DNA of 57,057 nucleotides from the NCBI GenBank assembly GCA_003559215.1, contig PWMF01000180.1, forward strand, positions 1 to 57,057, written 5' to 3'. Below the pieces are notes generated by a model. The model was not told the origin of the DNA, did no database searches, and worked only from the letters and a program-made list of their open reading frames with translations. The translations under genes were made by a program, and so were the position numbers. Below, one piece after another: positions 16,661 to 24,313 of this stretch. How positions within the stretch are numbered: the stretch's first letter is position 1; each line of letters opens with the position of its first letter. The DNA comes from Natrialbaceae archaeon (GTDB lineage: Archaea > Halobacteriota > Halobacteria > Halobacteriales > Natrialbaceae).

Positions 16661-17752
16661 ATGTCGGACGAGTCGGCGACCGATGGGGACGTTGAACCCC
16701 CCGAAGAGCCGCGGGACGATCCCGAGGACGATGCCTCGAGCGACGCGGATCCGGAGCCCGACGCGGACGACGAGATGGAGCCTGACGTCGACGACGAGAC
16801 CGCCGAAGCGGACGACAACATGGCCAAAGGGGACGACGAGACAATCGACACTGACAGCGACACGGCCGATGCCGACGACGACACGGCCGACGCCGACAGT
16901 GCGCTCGAGAGGGCCGACGACGCTGAGCCCGAACTCGAGACCGACGGCGAGGGGGTCGTCGGTGACCGTCCCGAGGAGTCGGAGCCGACCTACCCCGATC
17001 CCGACGAGGACGTCGGCGGGATCTCGACCCCGCCGGACGACGAGGAGATGCCCCTGGCCGACCACATCGAGGAGATGGTGCTCCGGCTAGCAGTCGTCTT
17101 ACTCATCGGTTCGGCCGGAACCGCGATCGGACTGCTGTGGGCGTCCCAGGCGATCGACCACGTCTGGAACAACGTCTTCCCCTCCCAGTTCGAGCAGGTT
17201 CCACCGCCGCATATCTACCACCCGCTCGAGCTGTGGCTGACCCGGATCAAGCTCTCGGCGCTGCTGGGGATCATGGTCGCACTGCCGATGTTCGTCTACC
17301 AGTGTTACCTGTTCATGAAGCCGGGGCTGTACCCCAACGAGCGCAAGTACTACCTGGCGGCCGTCCCGACCAGCGTCATCCTCGCGGGGCTGGGAATGAT
17401 CTTTTCGTACCTGCTGGTGTTGCCGATCCTCTTCCAGTACTTCACGTTCTACGCCGAGGGAAGCGCGGGGATCGCCTACGCGCTCGGAGACACGTTCAAC
17501 CTGATCATCACGCTGACTGGATTCCTCGCGATCGTGTTCCAGATCCCGCTGTTCATGATGCTCGCGATCATGATGGGCGTGACGACCCGGAAGTGGCTCG
17601 CGGACAAGCGGCTGTACTTCTGGGCCGGCTTTGCGGGACTGTCCTTCCTGTTTACCGTGGACCCGACGATGATGGCCCCCATCCTCGTCGCGATCACGAT
17701 GATCCTGCTGTTCGAGGGGACGCTGCTACTGTTGAAGTGGACGGGCAGGTAG
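16661..17752 (+). CDS. tatCo: Twin-arginine translocase subunit TatC (TatCo) with long acidic N-terminus
   Basis: Residues about 128-360 form a standard TatC with six transmembrane helices; family marks are MPLADHIEEMVLRL (the HLxELRxR-type entry), the first periplasmic loop with PLELWLTRIKLSALLG, and the MKPGLYPNERKYY loop. The first about 125 residues are exceptional: almost entirely Asp, Glu, Thr, Ala and Pro with a run of DADDDTADAD-type repeats and a net charge far below zero. Halophilic TatC proteins often carry an acidic N-terminal extension, but this one is half as long as the membrane domain. It lies on the cytoplasmic side where Tat signal peptides dock. The ATG has a TATA element at -29. 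Internal starts downstream of the extension are possible but less likely. Confidence 0.93.
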   Translation: MSDESATDGDVEPPEEPRDDPEDDASSDADPEPDADDEMEPDVDDETAEADDNMAKGDDETIDTDSDTADADDDTADADSALERADDAEPELETDGEGVVGDRPEESEPTYPDPDEDVGGISTPPDDEEMPLADHIEEMVLRLAVVLLIGSAGTAIGLLWASQAIDHVWNNVFPSQFEQVPPPHIYHPLELWLTRIKLSALLGIMVALPMFVYQCYLFMKPGLYPNERKYYLAAVPTSVILAGLGMIFSYLLVLPILFQYFTFYAEGSAGIAYALGDTFNLIITLTGFLAIVFQIPLFMMLAIMMGVTTRKWLADKRLYFWAGFAGLSFLFTVDPTMMAPILVAITMILLFEGTLLLLKWTGR

Positions 17753-18094
17753 CCCGTTCCCGCTGACCTGACGGCACCCTCGAGGTTGCGGCGCGGCCGT
17801 TCCCGGTTCTCACTCGTCCTCCGACCTCTTCGAGGAGCGGTCCGTCCGTCCGATTCCGCTGGCCGCCGTTGTGAATCGCCGCTCGAGCGCGGATCTAATT
17901 CGCATATATCTCCTTATACAGATTGAACGCGATTGGAGATCCGACGTTCGCCGCCGAAAGTCCACCAAAAGGAATCGAATGTAAACGATTACAGTTATAC
18001 GGGACAGGAACGTGTAGATGAAACATGAATTCGGCCATGTTCGACGAGAAAAGCTGCAGATTTAGGGACGATCGTCATATTGGGGTGGTCGGCA
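17753..18094. other. Intergenic region and leader of the nitrite/sulfite reductase
   Basis: The first 130 nt hold GC-rich sequence without a gene. From about 17900 the region is AT-richer and contains the palindrome and TATA box listed separately, then an apparent leader of about 75 nt. Two short open frames start in that leader: ATG 18018 (15 codons, ending TAG) and ATG 18025 (26 codons, MNSAMFDEKSCRFRDDRH and on, ending TAA at 18103-18105, overlapping the reductase start). Whether they are translated is unknown. Confidence 0.5.
17980..18000 (+). promoter_or_regulatory. Palindromic operator candidate plus TATA box of the reductase gene
   Basis: TGTAA-ACGA-TTACA (17980-17993) is a perfect inverted repeat with five-base arms, directly followed by GTTATAC (17994-18000), a TATA-like element. 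The palindrome occupies the BRE/TATA-proximal position where a bound regulator would block or help TFB/TBP. The expected transcription start is near 18020-18027. The regulator is not known. Confidence 0.5.
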
Positions 18095-19867
18095 GTGGCG
18101 CATAAGAAAGAAGATCAGAAGGCGGGCTGTTACGGCGACGAGGTTCGCGAACACGTCCTCGAGTTCGCCGAAAACGGCGGCTACGAGGCGATTCCGGAGG
18201 ACGACCGCGAGGAGTGGTTCACCCGGTTCAAGTTCTGGGGGTTGTTCCACCAGCGCGACGGTCAGGAGTCGTACTTCATGATGCGGCTTACCAACGCCAG
18301 CGGCGTCCTCGAGCCGGGACAGCTCCGGGCGATCGGCGAAATCGCCCGCGACTACGCCGCTGGTCCCGTCGAGAACCCCGAGTTCGGCAACGGCTGGATC
18401 GATCTCACAACCCGGCAGTCGGTCCAGCTCCACTGGCTGAAACTCGAGGACGTTCCCGAGATCTGGGAGCGACTCGAGTCGGTCGGCGTCTCCTCCCGGT
18501 CGGCGGGCGGGGACACGATGCGCAACATCTCCGGGAGCGCCCTCCACGGCAAGGTCGAGGAGTACGTCGACTCGAAGCCGCTGCTCGAGCGCTTCCAGGA
18601 GGAGCTGCGCGGCGACGACGCCCTGGCGAACATGCCCCGGAAGTTCAACATCAGCGTGACAGGGTCGAAATCCGGCTGCGCGCAGGATACGCTCAACGAC
18701 ATCGGCTTCGAGCCGGCGCGCAAGGAGGTCCAGGGGGAGATAGTTGAGGGATTCAACGTCCGCGTCGGCGGCGGTCTCGGTGGCCGCCAGCCCCGTGCGG
18801 CGACCTCGCTTGACGTCTTCGTCCGTCCCGAGAACGCCTACGAGGTCGGCCGCGGATTCGTCGAACTCTACCACGACCACGGTAATCGCCAGAACCGTTC
18901 GAAGAACCGCACGCGCTTTTTCGTCGAGGACTGGGGCGAGGAGAAGATCCGCACGACGCTCCAGGAGGAGTACGTCGAGTTCGAACTCGAAACCGCAGGG
19001 GAGAGCTTCCGCGAGGAGTACACCTACAACGCTGGCAAACCCGCCGACGCCGGCAAGCGCGACCACGTCGGCGTCTACGACCAGCGGGGCGAGGGCATGC
19101 ACTACGTCGGGCTGACGGTGCCGGTCGGCCGGATGCCCGCCGAGGACGCCCTCGAACTCGCCGACCTAGCCGACGAGTACGGCTCCGGCGAGCTCCGACT
19201 TACGCGCCGGCAAAACCCCGTGATCGTCGACGTTCACGAGGACGTCCTCGAGGAGCTGCTCGACGAACCGCTGCTCTCCGAGTACCGTCCCGAGCCGAGC
19301 CCGTTCGAGCGCGGCGCGATGGCCTGTACCGGAACCGAGTTCTGCTCGATCGCGCTGACCGAGACGAAAGCTCGGATGGCCCGCACGCTACGCTGGCTCA
19401 ACAAGAACGTCGACCTCCCCGACGACGTGGACACGATCAAGATGCACTACTCGGGCTGTACGGCCGACTGCGGGCAGGCGATGACCGCCGACATCGGGCT
19501 CCAGGGGATGCGCGCCCGCAAGAACGACGAGATGGTCGAGGCGTTCGACATCGGCGTGGGCGGCGGCGTCGGCGAGGATCCGGCGTTCGTCGAGTGGGTC
19601 CAACAGCGGGTCCCCGCCGACGAGGCGCCCGGTGCGATCAAGAACCTGCTCGAGGCCTTTGCCGCTCACCGTGAGGCGGGACAGACGTTCCGCCAGTGGG
19701 TCGAGGCGACCGGAACTGAGGCGCTGATCGAGTGCTGCGAGCCCGAGGAGACCGACTTCGAGGCGCCGTACATGGCCGACGCCAAGCAGTCCTGGTACCC
19801 GTTCGCTGAGACCGAGTCGCTGGCGGAGGCGACCGCGAAGAGCTCGATGGTTCCGTCGGACGACTGA
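18095..19867 (+). CDS. Siroheme nitrite/sulfite reductase (ferredoxin-dependent type)
   Basis: This 590-residue enzyme reduces nitrite to ammonia or sulfite to sulfide by six electrons, using a coupled siroheme and [4Fe-4S] cluster. The cluster/siroheme cysteines are visible in the two signature motifs: ACTGTEFC (Cys411 and Cys417) and YSGCTADCGQ (Cys455 and Cys459). Two ferredoxin-like half domains (around TRQSVQLHWLKLEDVPEIW and TRRQNPVIVDVHEDVLEEL) and the repeated NiR/SiR blocks (KFNISVTGSKSGC, GIGVGGGVG-like) are complete. Sequence alone does not separate nitrite from sulfite as substrate; no nitrate reductase or nitrate transporter is nearby, which leaves sulfite as plausible. GTG 18095 (MAHKKEDQ...) is chosen; TTG 18080 is in frame. 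A palindrome lies at the promoter. Confidence 0.92.
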   Translation: MAHKKEDQKAGCYGDEVREHVLEFAENGGYEAIPEDDREEWFTRFKFWGLFHQRDGQESYFMMRLTNASGVLEPGQLRAIGEIARDYAAGPVENPEFGNGWIDLTTRQSVQLHWLKLEDVPEIWERLESVGVSSRSAGGDTMRNISGSALHGKVEEYVDSKPLLERFQEELRGDDALANMPRKFNISVTGSKSGCAQDTLNDIGFEPARKEVQGEIVEGFNVRVGGGLGGRQPRAATSLDVFVRPENAYEVGRGFVELYHDHGNRQNRSKNRTRFFVEDWGEEKIRTTLQEEYVEFELETAGESFREEYTYNAGKPADAGKRDHVGVYDQRGEGMHYVGLTVPVGRMPAEDALELADLADEYGSGELRLTRRQNPVIVDVHEDVLEELLDEPLLSEYRPEPSPFERGAMACTGTEFCSIALTETKARMARTLRWLNKNVDLPDDVDTIKMHYSGCTADCGQAMTADIGLQGMRARKNDEMVEAFDIGVGGGVGEDPAFVEWVQQRVPADEAPGAIKNLLEAFAAHREAGQTFRQWVEATGTEALIECCEPEETDFEAPYMADAKQSWYPFAETESLAEATAKSSMVPSDD

Positions 19868-19903
19868 CCGGCGCTCTTTTCGTTTCGTATCGCCCCAGAC
19901 CGA

Positions 19904-20263
19904 CTATCGGTGATCGGCCGTTCGCCGGTGTGCGTACTCGAGCGCGTCCTCGAGGGTTCCGGGCCCCTCGTAGCGCGCGGAAAACAGTTGCATGAACTCC
20001 ACGGCGATCCGGTTGCAGCGATCGAACGTCAGCACGGTCCTGACCGGTTTCGTCTCCGAGAGATCAAGCCCCGGGTAGCTCGTCGCCGTGAGCGCGTAGC
20101 CGGGGTGGGAGTCGCCCTCGAGGGAGGCAGGAGCGACTTTCACCCGCAGGTCGTCGGACTCGTGGCGGTAGGTCAGGTACCGCAGTTCCCGGTCGCTGTC
20201 GGTCGCGCTGTAGTTCCGTTCGGTTTCGATCCTCCACGGGGACGGCACGTCCTCGTCGTCCAT
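19904..20263 (-). CDS. Conserved haloarchaeal protein, unknown function
   Basis: The 119-residue soluble protein alternates beta-type segments (YLTYRHESDDLRVKVAPASL, YALTATSYPGLDL, TVLTFDRCNRIAVEFMQLFSARY) with a C-terminal helix (TLEDALEYAHRRTADHR). The composition and codon use fit a real haloarchaeal gene. The motif content is not recognised; no catalytic residues or metal sites stand out. It is a single gene, convergent with the reductase (36 nt between stops) and separated from the TreT-like gene by about 150 nt. Confidence 0.75.
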   Translation of the reverse strand: MDDEDVPSPWRIETERNYSATDSDRELRYLTYRHESDDLRVKVAPASLEGDSHPGYALTATSYPGLDLSETKPVRTVLTFDRCNRIAVEFMQLFSARYEGPGTLEDALEYAHRRTADHR

Positions 20264-20415
20264 CGGCAGTTGCTACCCGTCGAAAGGCTACGTCCGTGTC
20301 GTCTTGTGCAATATTTCCGGACGACCGAGTAGAATTCGCCCTGTTTCGAATTTCCCGTCCCGAATCCGATTATACAGTGGACGAACGGGGGTCGAACCTC
20401 GGAACTACTGCACGA

Positions 20416-21660
20416 TCAGCGATCGACCTCCCTCGCGAGCAGGGTAAGGTACTCCTCGAGCAGCCGCGGAAGGAGGAACCGTTCGCGGACGGTTTCTCTG
20501 CCACGCTCTCCAAACCGATCCCGTCGCTCGTCATCTTCGAGCAGCCGGACGAGTCGATCCGCCGTCGCGTCGACGTCTCTCGGCTCGACGAGGTAGCCGT
20601 TCTCGCCGTCTTCGACCTGAAGCGGGATACCGCCGACGTTCGCGCCGACGACCGGCGTCTCCTTCCACAGCGTCTCCGAGACGGTCAGCGCGAACCCCTC
20701 CCGGAGGGACTTCTGGACGACGGCGTCGGCGCTCCGCTGGAGAAGGTTGATGCCGACGTCCGGCAGGTTCGTCAGGAGGTGGACGTCTCCGTCAGCCTCG
20801 GTTTCGGCCTCGACCTCGCGGTAGATCTCGATCCCCTCGGGATCGTCGTCGGGCATCCCCCCGGCCAGCACGAGCTGGGCGTCGGGGACCGTCTCGCGGA
20901 CGTTTCGGTAGGCTTCGACCACCCCGAGCGGATCCTTCCAGGGATCGAACCGCGAGACCTGCACCAGCAGCGGTCGATCGGTATCGAAGGGGTATTCGCC
21001 CGGGTCGGAACCCTCGAGATCCGTCGGAAGCTCCTCGAGGGATCGATTCTTTTCGGTGAAGGGATCGATCGCGGGGTGGACGATCGCGGTCTCCTCGTCG
21101 GGAAGTACCTCGGCATACGCCGGGTGAGTGACGATGGTACAGTCGATCGGCCCGAGCTGGGAGCGGACGAACTCGAGGTAGGTATCGGCTGCCGTCGTCA
21201 GGTCGATGTGACAGCGCCAGAGCAGGCTCGCGTCGGGGTACCGATCGGCGAGGACGGAGGCCATCCCCAGGGACTGCGGATCGTGGAGGACGATCGCGTC
21301 GTAGCGCTTCTCGAGCGCGGCCGCGTTCTCGCGGGTGACGTTCCGGTACGTTTCGCGCATCTCGTCGGTGAGTGGGGTGTGGTCGCCCTGCAGACCGTTG
21401 TGGATAGTCTTGGTGACGTCGTAGAACTCGTCGGGGGCCTCCATCACGTACCAGTCGACGTCGACGCCGGCATCCCTCGAGAGGGGAACCAGCGCGTGCA
21501 GGATCTCGGCGACGCCGCCGCCGTCGGCGGTCGTGTTGACGTGGGCGATTCGCTCACCGTCGAGTCGATCAGCCCCGTTGCGGATACCGTCCCGGTGGCT
21601 CCGGTCTAGGTAGTCGTCGTACGCCGACAGTCGTCGGTCCGCCGTTTCTACGGAAAGCAT
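20416..21660 (-). CDS. treT: Trehalose glycosyltransferring synthase TreT-like (GT4)
   Basis: The 414-residue GT-B glycosyltransferase has the TreT hallmarks: HVNTTADGGGVAEILHALVPL near the N-terminus (residues 39-59), the WYVMEAPDEFYDVTKTIHN segment, and in the donor domain VSRFDPWKDPLGVVEAY, VQKSLREGFALTVSE (with the glutamates of the E-x7-E motif) and TPVVGANVGGIPLQV. TreT makes trehalose reversibly from NDP-glucose and glucose. Trehalose is a compatible solute in several haloarchaea, so a role in osmotic protection or carbon storage is likely. The length fits the family. ATG 21660 is the only reasonable start. It follows larE on the same strand with about 100 nt between. Confidence 0.88.
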   Translation of the reverse strand: MLSVETADRRLSAYDDYLDRSHRDGIRNGADRLDGERIAHVNTTADGGGVAEILHALVPLSRDAGVDVDWYVMEAPDEFYDVTKTIHNGLQGDHTPLTDEMRETYRNVTRENAAALEKRYDAIVLHDPQSLGMASVLADRYPDASLLWRCHIDLTTAADTYLEFVRSQLGPIDCTIVTHPAYAEVLPDEETAIVHPAIDPFTEKNRSLEELPTDLEGSDPGEYPFDTDRPLLVQVSRFDPWKDPLGVVEAYRNVRETVPDAQLVLAGGMPDDDPEGIEIYREVEAETEADGDVHLLTNLPDVGINLLQRSADAVVQKSLREGFALTVSETLWKETPVVGANVGGIPLQVEDGENGYLVEPRDVDATADRLVRLLEDDERRDRFGERGRETVRERFLLPRLLEEYLTLLAREVDR

Positions 21661-21759
21661 TCGTCGTGCGGATAGTTCGCACGTCCTGTCGGATCACTGT
21701 TTCTCACGTTTTCAGAAGGATCCACCCGAGGGGGTTCGATCAGTTGCGAGTCCGGGGCG

Positions 21760-22626
21760 TTACGACGACTCCGATGCGAACACGTCGTCGACGGTGTTCT
21801 CCTCACTGGCGTCGCTTTCGGACGCGGGACTGACGCTTCCGGTGCGGTAGCCGTGCAGATCGAGGGTGACGTGGTCGAACCCGATTTCCGAGAGCTCCTC
21901 ACGGACGGTCTCGACGAACGCCGTCTCGAGCGCGCGCTCGAGTTCGTCCGGCGCGACCTCGATCCGGGCCAGCCCGTCGTGATCCCGCACGCGGAACTGG
22001 TCGAACCCCCACTGACGAAGCAGGGCCTCGGCGCGTTCGACGCGGCTGAGTCGCTCCTCGGTGACTTCCAATCCCGTTGGGATGCGCGAGGAAAGACAGG
22101 CCATCGACGGTTTGTCGGCGACCGAGAGGTCGTAGCGGTCGGCGATCTCCCGGACCTCCCCCTTGGCGATATCGTGGGCCAAAAGCGGCGAGTGGACCTC
22201 GAGTTCCTCGACGGCCTGCAGGCCGGGCCGGTGGCCGGCGCCCGGGTCGTCGGCGTTGGTTCCGTCGCAGACCGTCCCGATCCCGAACTCACGGGCGGTC
22301 TCGATCATCTCTCCCAGTCGCATCGTCCGGCAGTGGTAACATCGGTCGTCGTCGTTCTCGACGAACGCGTCGCTCTCGAGTTCGGAGAACTCGACGAGCT
22401 TGTGACGGATGCCGATCTCCTCGGCGACCCGCTTTGCGTCCTTGAGTTCGGCCTCCGGAAGCGTCTCGCTTCGCGCGGTGCAGGCGACCGCGTCCTCGCC
22501 GAGGGCGTCGTGAGCGAGCGCGGCCACGACGCTCGAGTCGACCCCGCCGGAGAACGCGATCAGTACGCCGTCGCGCTCCGCGAGGTCGGCGCGTGCGGCC
22601 TCGAGTTTCGCCTCGAGCGTTGTCAT
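21760..22626 (-). CDS. larE: LarE-type ATP-dependent sulfur transferase
   Basis: The 288-residue protein starts at ATG 22626 (MTTLEAKLEAAR). It has the PP-loop ATPase motif FSGGVDSS (25-32), then DDRCYHCRTMR with Cys96 and Cys99, and CLSSRIPTG with Cys177. LarE adenylates pyridinium-3,5-biscarboxylic acid mononucleotide and inserts sulfur to build the nickel-pincer cofactor of lactate racemase-type enzymes. The single-cysteine LarE of Lactobacillus sacrifices its own sulfur; forms with three cysteines, as here, are known (Thermotoga) to hold a [4Fe-4S] cluster and can turn over. larB, larC and larA are not in the window. The acidic C-terminal tail is a halophile addition. Confidence 0.9.
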   Translation of the reverse strand: MTTLEAKLEAARADLAERDGVLIAFSGGVDSSVVAALAHDALGEDAVACTARSETLPEAELKDAKRVAEEIGIRHKLVEFSELESDAFVENDDDRCYHCRTMRLGEMIETAREFGIGTVCDGTNADDPGAGHRPGLQAVEELEVHSPLLAHDIAKGEVREIADRYDLSVADKPSMACLSSRIPTGLEVTEERLSRVERAEALLRQWGFDQFRVRDHDGLARIEVAPDELERALETAFVETVREELSEIGFDHVTLDLHGYRTGSVSPASESDASEENTVDDVFASESS

Positions 22627-22695
22627 GGCCCCTCGTTCGAACCGGACGGGCAAAAACGCGTTGTCGTTCGGACGGCCCGGCGGTCGCGGATCGAG

Positions 22696-23508
22696 TCAAC
22701 GGCGTCGCTCGCCGCTTGCATCCCCGATGGCAGCCACGAGCTCTGCGCGAGCGCTTGCGGGCATGTCGTCGCCGGCCATCCGTTCGTCGAGCCATCGACA
22801 TCGCTCGAGGACGACCGCGTCCTCGGTCTCGCGGAACCCGTCGAAGCGATCCCAGGGAAGGAACCGAGTGGTGACAGCCCCCGACTCTTGGTACCAAAGC
22901 CCGCGCTCGCAGGTCTCGTACACCCGGAACCGTCGAACGCCGACCTGCAGGATAACGGTCGCCACGACCCCAGCGGTGAGGAAAATCGAGGGGAGCCCGT
23001 ACAGCGTCCCGACGAACGCGCCGACCGATCCGACGCCGAACAGTAGCGTGGCGGCGTGCATCCGTCGCCGTCTCCGTCGGTCGCGGGTCGCGACCCAGCA
23101 GGCTCTCGAGTCGCCCGCAGCGCGCTCGGCGTAGACCCAGGTGCCGAGGATCCAGACGACGAGCCCGAGCACTGCCAGTCCGAGCAGCGAGAGCCGCGTC
23201 GCCGGCGGGACGCCGGCGAATCCGACGTCCTCGACGATCGCTGTGGCGACGACTGGGACCAGGGGACCGACCACCAGTACCGCGAGCAGTCGTCGACGGC
23301 CCGCCGCGACCCACAGATCGGTGCGCCCGCCGAACGCGAGGGCGACGGTCGCCCAGACGAGTCCACAGGCGACGAACAGCCCAGTTCCCCCGATTCCGAC
23401 CGTATCACCGACGAGGACGCCGGGCAGTCCGGCGTAGGCGCCGGCCGCGATCGACGGCGGATCGACCGAATTCACGCTCCGAACGTGACACCGATCTGTA
23501 ATATGCAT
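22696..23508 (-). CDS. Multi-helix membrane protein, unknown function
   Basis: The 270-residue protein has about six hydrophobic segments: roughly 20-60 (two), 72-95, 105-125, 150-170 and 172-190, followed by a soluble C-terminal domain of about 80 residues (RFRVYETCERGLWYQES...FLPWDRFDGFRETEDAVVLER). That C-terminal part has the pattern of small membrane-attached PH-like domains (DUF5673-type, from memory), in which a tryptophan and an aromatic 'W-D/E-x-F/I-x-x-F' motif recur. Start uncertain: MHITDRCHV at 23508 or an internal codon nearer the first helix. It is immediately upstream of larE on the same strand (70 nt gap), possibly in one operon; no functional link is known. Confidence 0.7.
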   Translation of the reverse strand: MHITDRCHVRSVNSVDPPSIAAGAYAGLPGVLVGDTVGIGGTGLFVACGLVWATVALAFGGRTDLWVAAGRRRLLAVLVVGPLVPVVATAIVEDVGFAGVPPATRLSLLGLAVLGLVVWILGTWVYAERAAGDSRACWVATRDRRRRRRMHAATLLFGVGSVGAFVGTLYGLPSIFLTAGVVATVILQVGVRRFRVYETCERGLWYQESGAVTTRFLPWDRFDGFRETEDAVVLERCRWLDERMAGDDMPASARAELVAAIGDASGERRR

Positions 23509-23628
23509 TCTCTCGTGATCTTGCCGTCCGTCTTCTTCGCTCGAGTACTCGCTCGATTTGACAGGCTAGCCGTCCACTGCACGCCGGACCGTTAAGTTCG
23601 TGTTTGCGGTAGGTACTACGAGAGCACT

Positions 23629-24198
23629 ATGACCGTCTCCGAACGAATTCGACGACTGCGGTCGAGAAAGGGTTCCTCCGACGTTACCGGAGCGACGGCC
23701 GAGGAGTCTCGCGCCGAACACGCCGCACGCGCTGCGATCCGCGGGATCCAGGCGGGAATCGTCGCGACGCTGATCATGACGGCGTTCCGACTGCCGATCC
23801 TCCGGTCGCTGCCACCGTCGGCTAACTTCTGGTCGAAGTACGTCAGCGGCGGTGACCCCGACGACCACCCGGTTATCGGGCTGATCCTCCACCTCGTGTA
23901 CGGGATTCAGGGCGGGATGATCTTTGGCGCGCTGTTCGCCCTGTTCGACGCCGATCGCTCCATCGAAGCCGAACAGCGGGGGCTCGTCTGGGGCTCGGTG
24001 TTCGGAATGGGGCTGTCGGCCTTCGGCTCGCAGATCATGCTCAAGGAACTGCTCGACATCCGCCTCGACTCCGACGAACTCGCGCTGTTCCACGCCGCAC
24101 ACCTCGTCTACGGTATCTCGCTCGGCGCCTGGGTCGGCTCCCGAACGGAGGGCGTTGAGGACCCCGAGGAGGAGTACGAGTACGACGACGGAAACTGA
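23629..24198 (+). CDS. Conserved haloarchaeal membrane protein
   Basis: The 189-residue protein has an N-terminal basic/polar region (1-35), then four hydrophobic segments (about 40-58, 83-104, 120-138, 153-172) and an acidic tail (EDPEEEYEYDDGN). The block SANFWSKYVSGGDPDDHPVIGLILHLVYGIQGGMIFGALF is highly characteristic, with glycines in the helices (GxxxG-type packing). I recognise it as a conserved haloarchaeal family (DUF6789-like, from memory), without assigned function. It is divergent from the membrane protein at 22696 and followed by the metal-exporter-like gene on the same strand after 115 nt. Confidence 0.78.
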   Translation: MTVSERIRRLRSRKGSSDVTGATAEESRAEHAARAAIRGIQAGIVATLIMTAFRLPILRSLPPSANFWSKYVSGGDPDDHPVIGLILHLVYGIQGGMIFGALFALFDADRSIEAEQRGLVWGSVFGMGLSAFGSQIMLKELLDIRLDSDELALFHAAHLVYGISLGAWVGSRTEGVEDPEEEYEYDDGN

Positions 24199-24228
24199 CC
24201 GCTTCGACCGTTGCTATTCTCGAAACTC

Positions 24229-24241
24229 GTCTTAACAAGAC
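24229..24241. repeat. Inverted repeat upstream of the metal-exporter gene
   Basis: GTCTT-AAC-AAGAC is a perfect inverted repeat with five-base arms and a three-base centre, 73 nt upstream of the NicO-like start at 24314. It lies between the two genes and could be an operator for a metal-responsive regulator. It does not match the known NikR pattern. Confidence 0.35.
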
Positions 24242-24313
24242 TTAGCAGTCGTATTACGGTCATCCGCCCCAGAACATAACAATCAGTATACCCGTCGAGG
24301 ACCGAGTGGCAGT

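Noticed and set aside
18062-19102. A 346-codon minus-strand frame inside the nitrite/sulfite reductase gene.
   Set aside because: It is the antisense shadow of an intact conserved enzyme and has no recognisable domain.
20296-21609. A 437-codon plus-strand frame over the TreT-like gene.
   Set aside because: It is antisense to a complete GT4 gene; composition is Val/Asp-rich by reverse-complement bias.
24229-24241. Inverted repeat upstream of the exporter considered as a NikR operator.
   Set aside because: NikR sites have the GTATGA-N16-TCATAC form, which is absent; it is listed only as an unassigned repeat.
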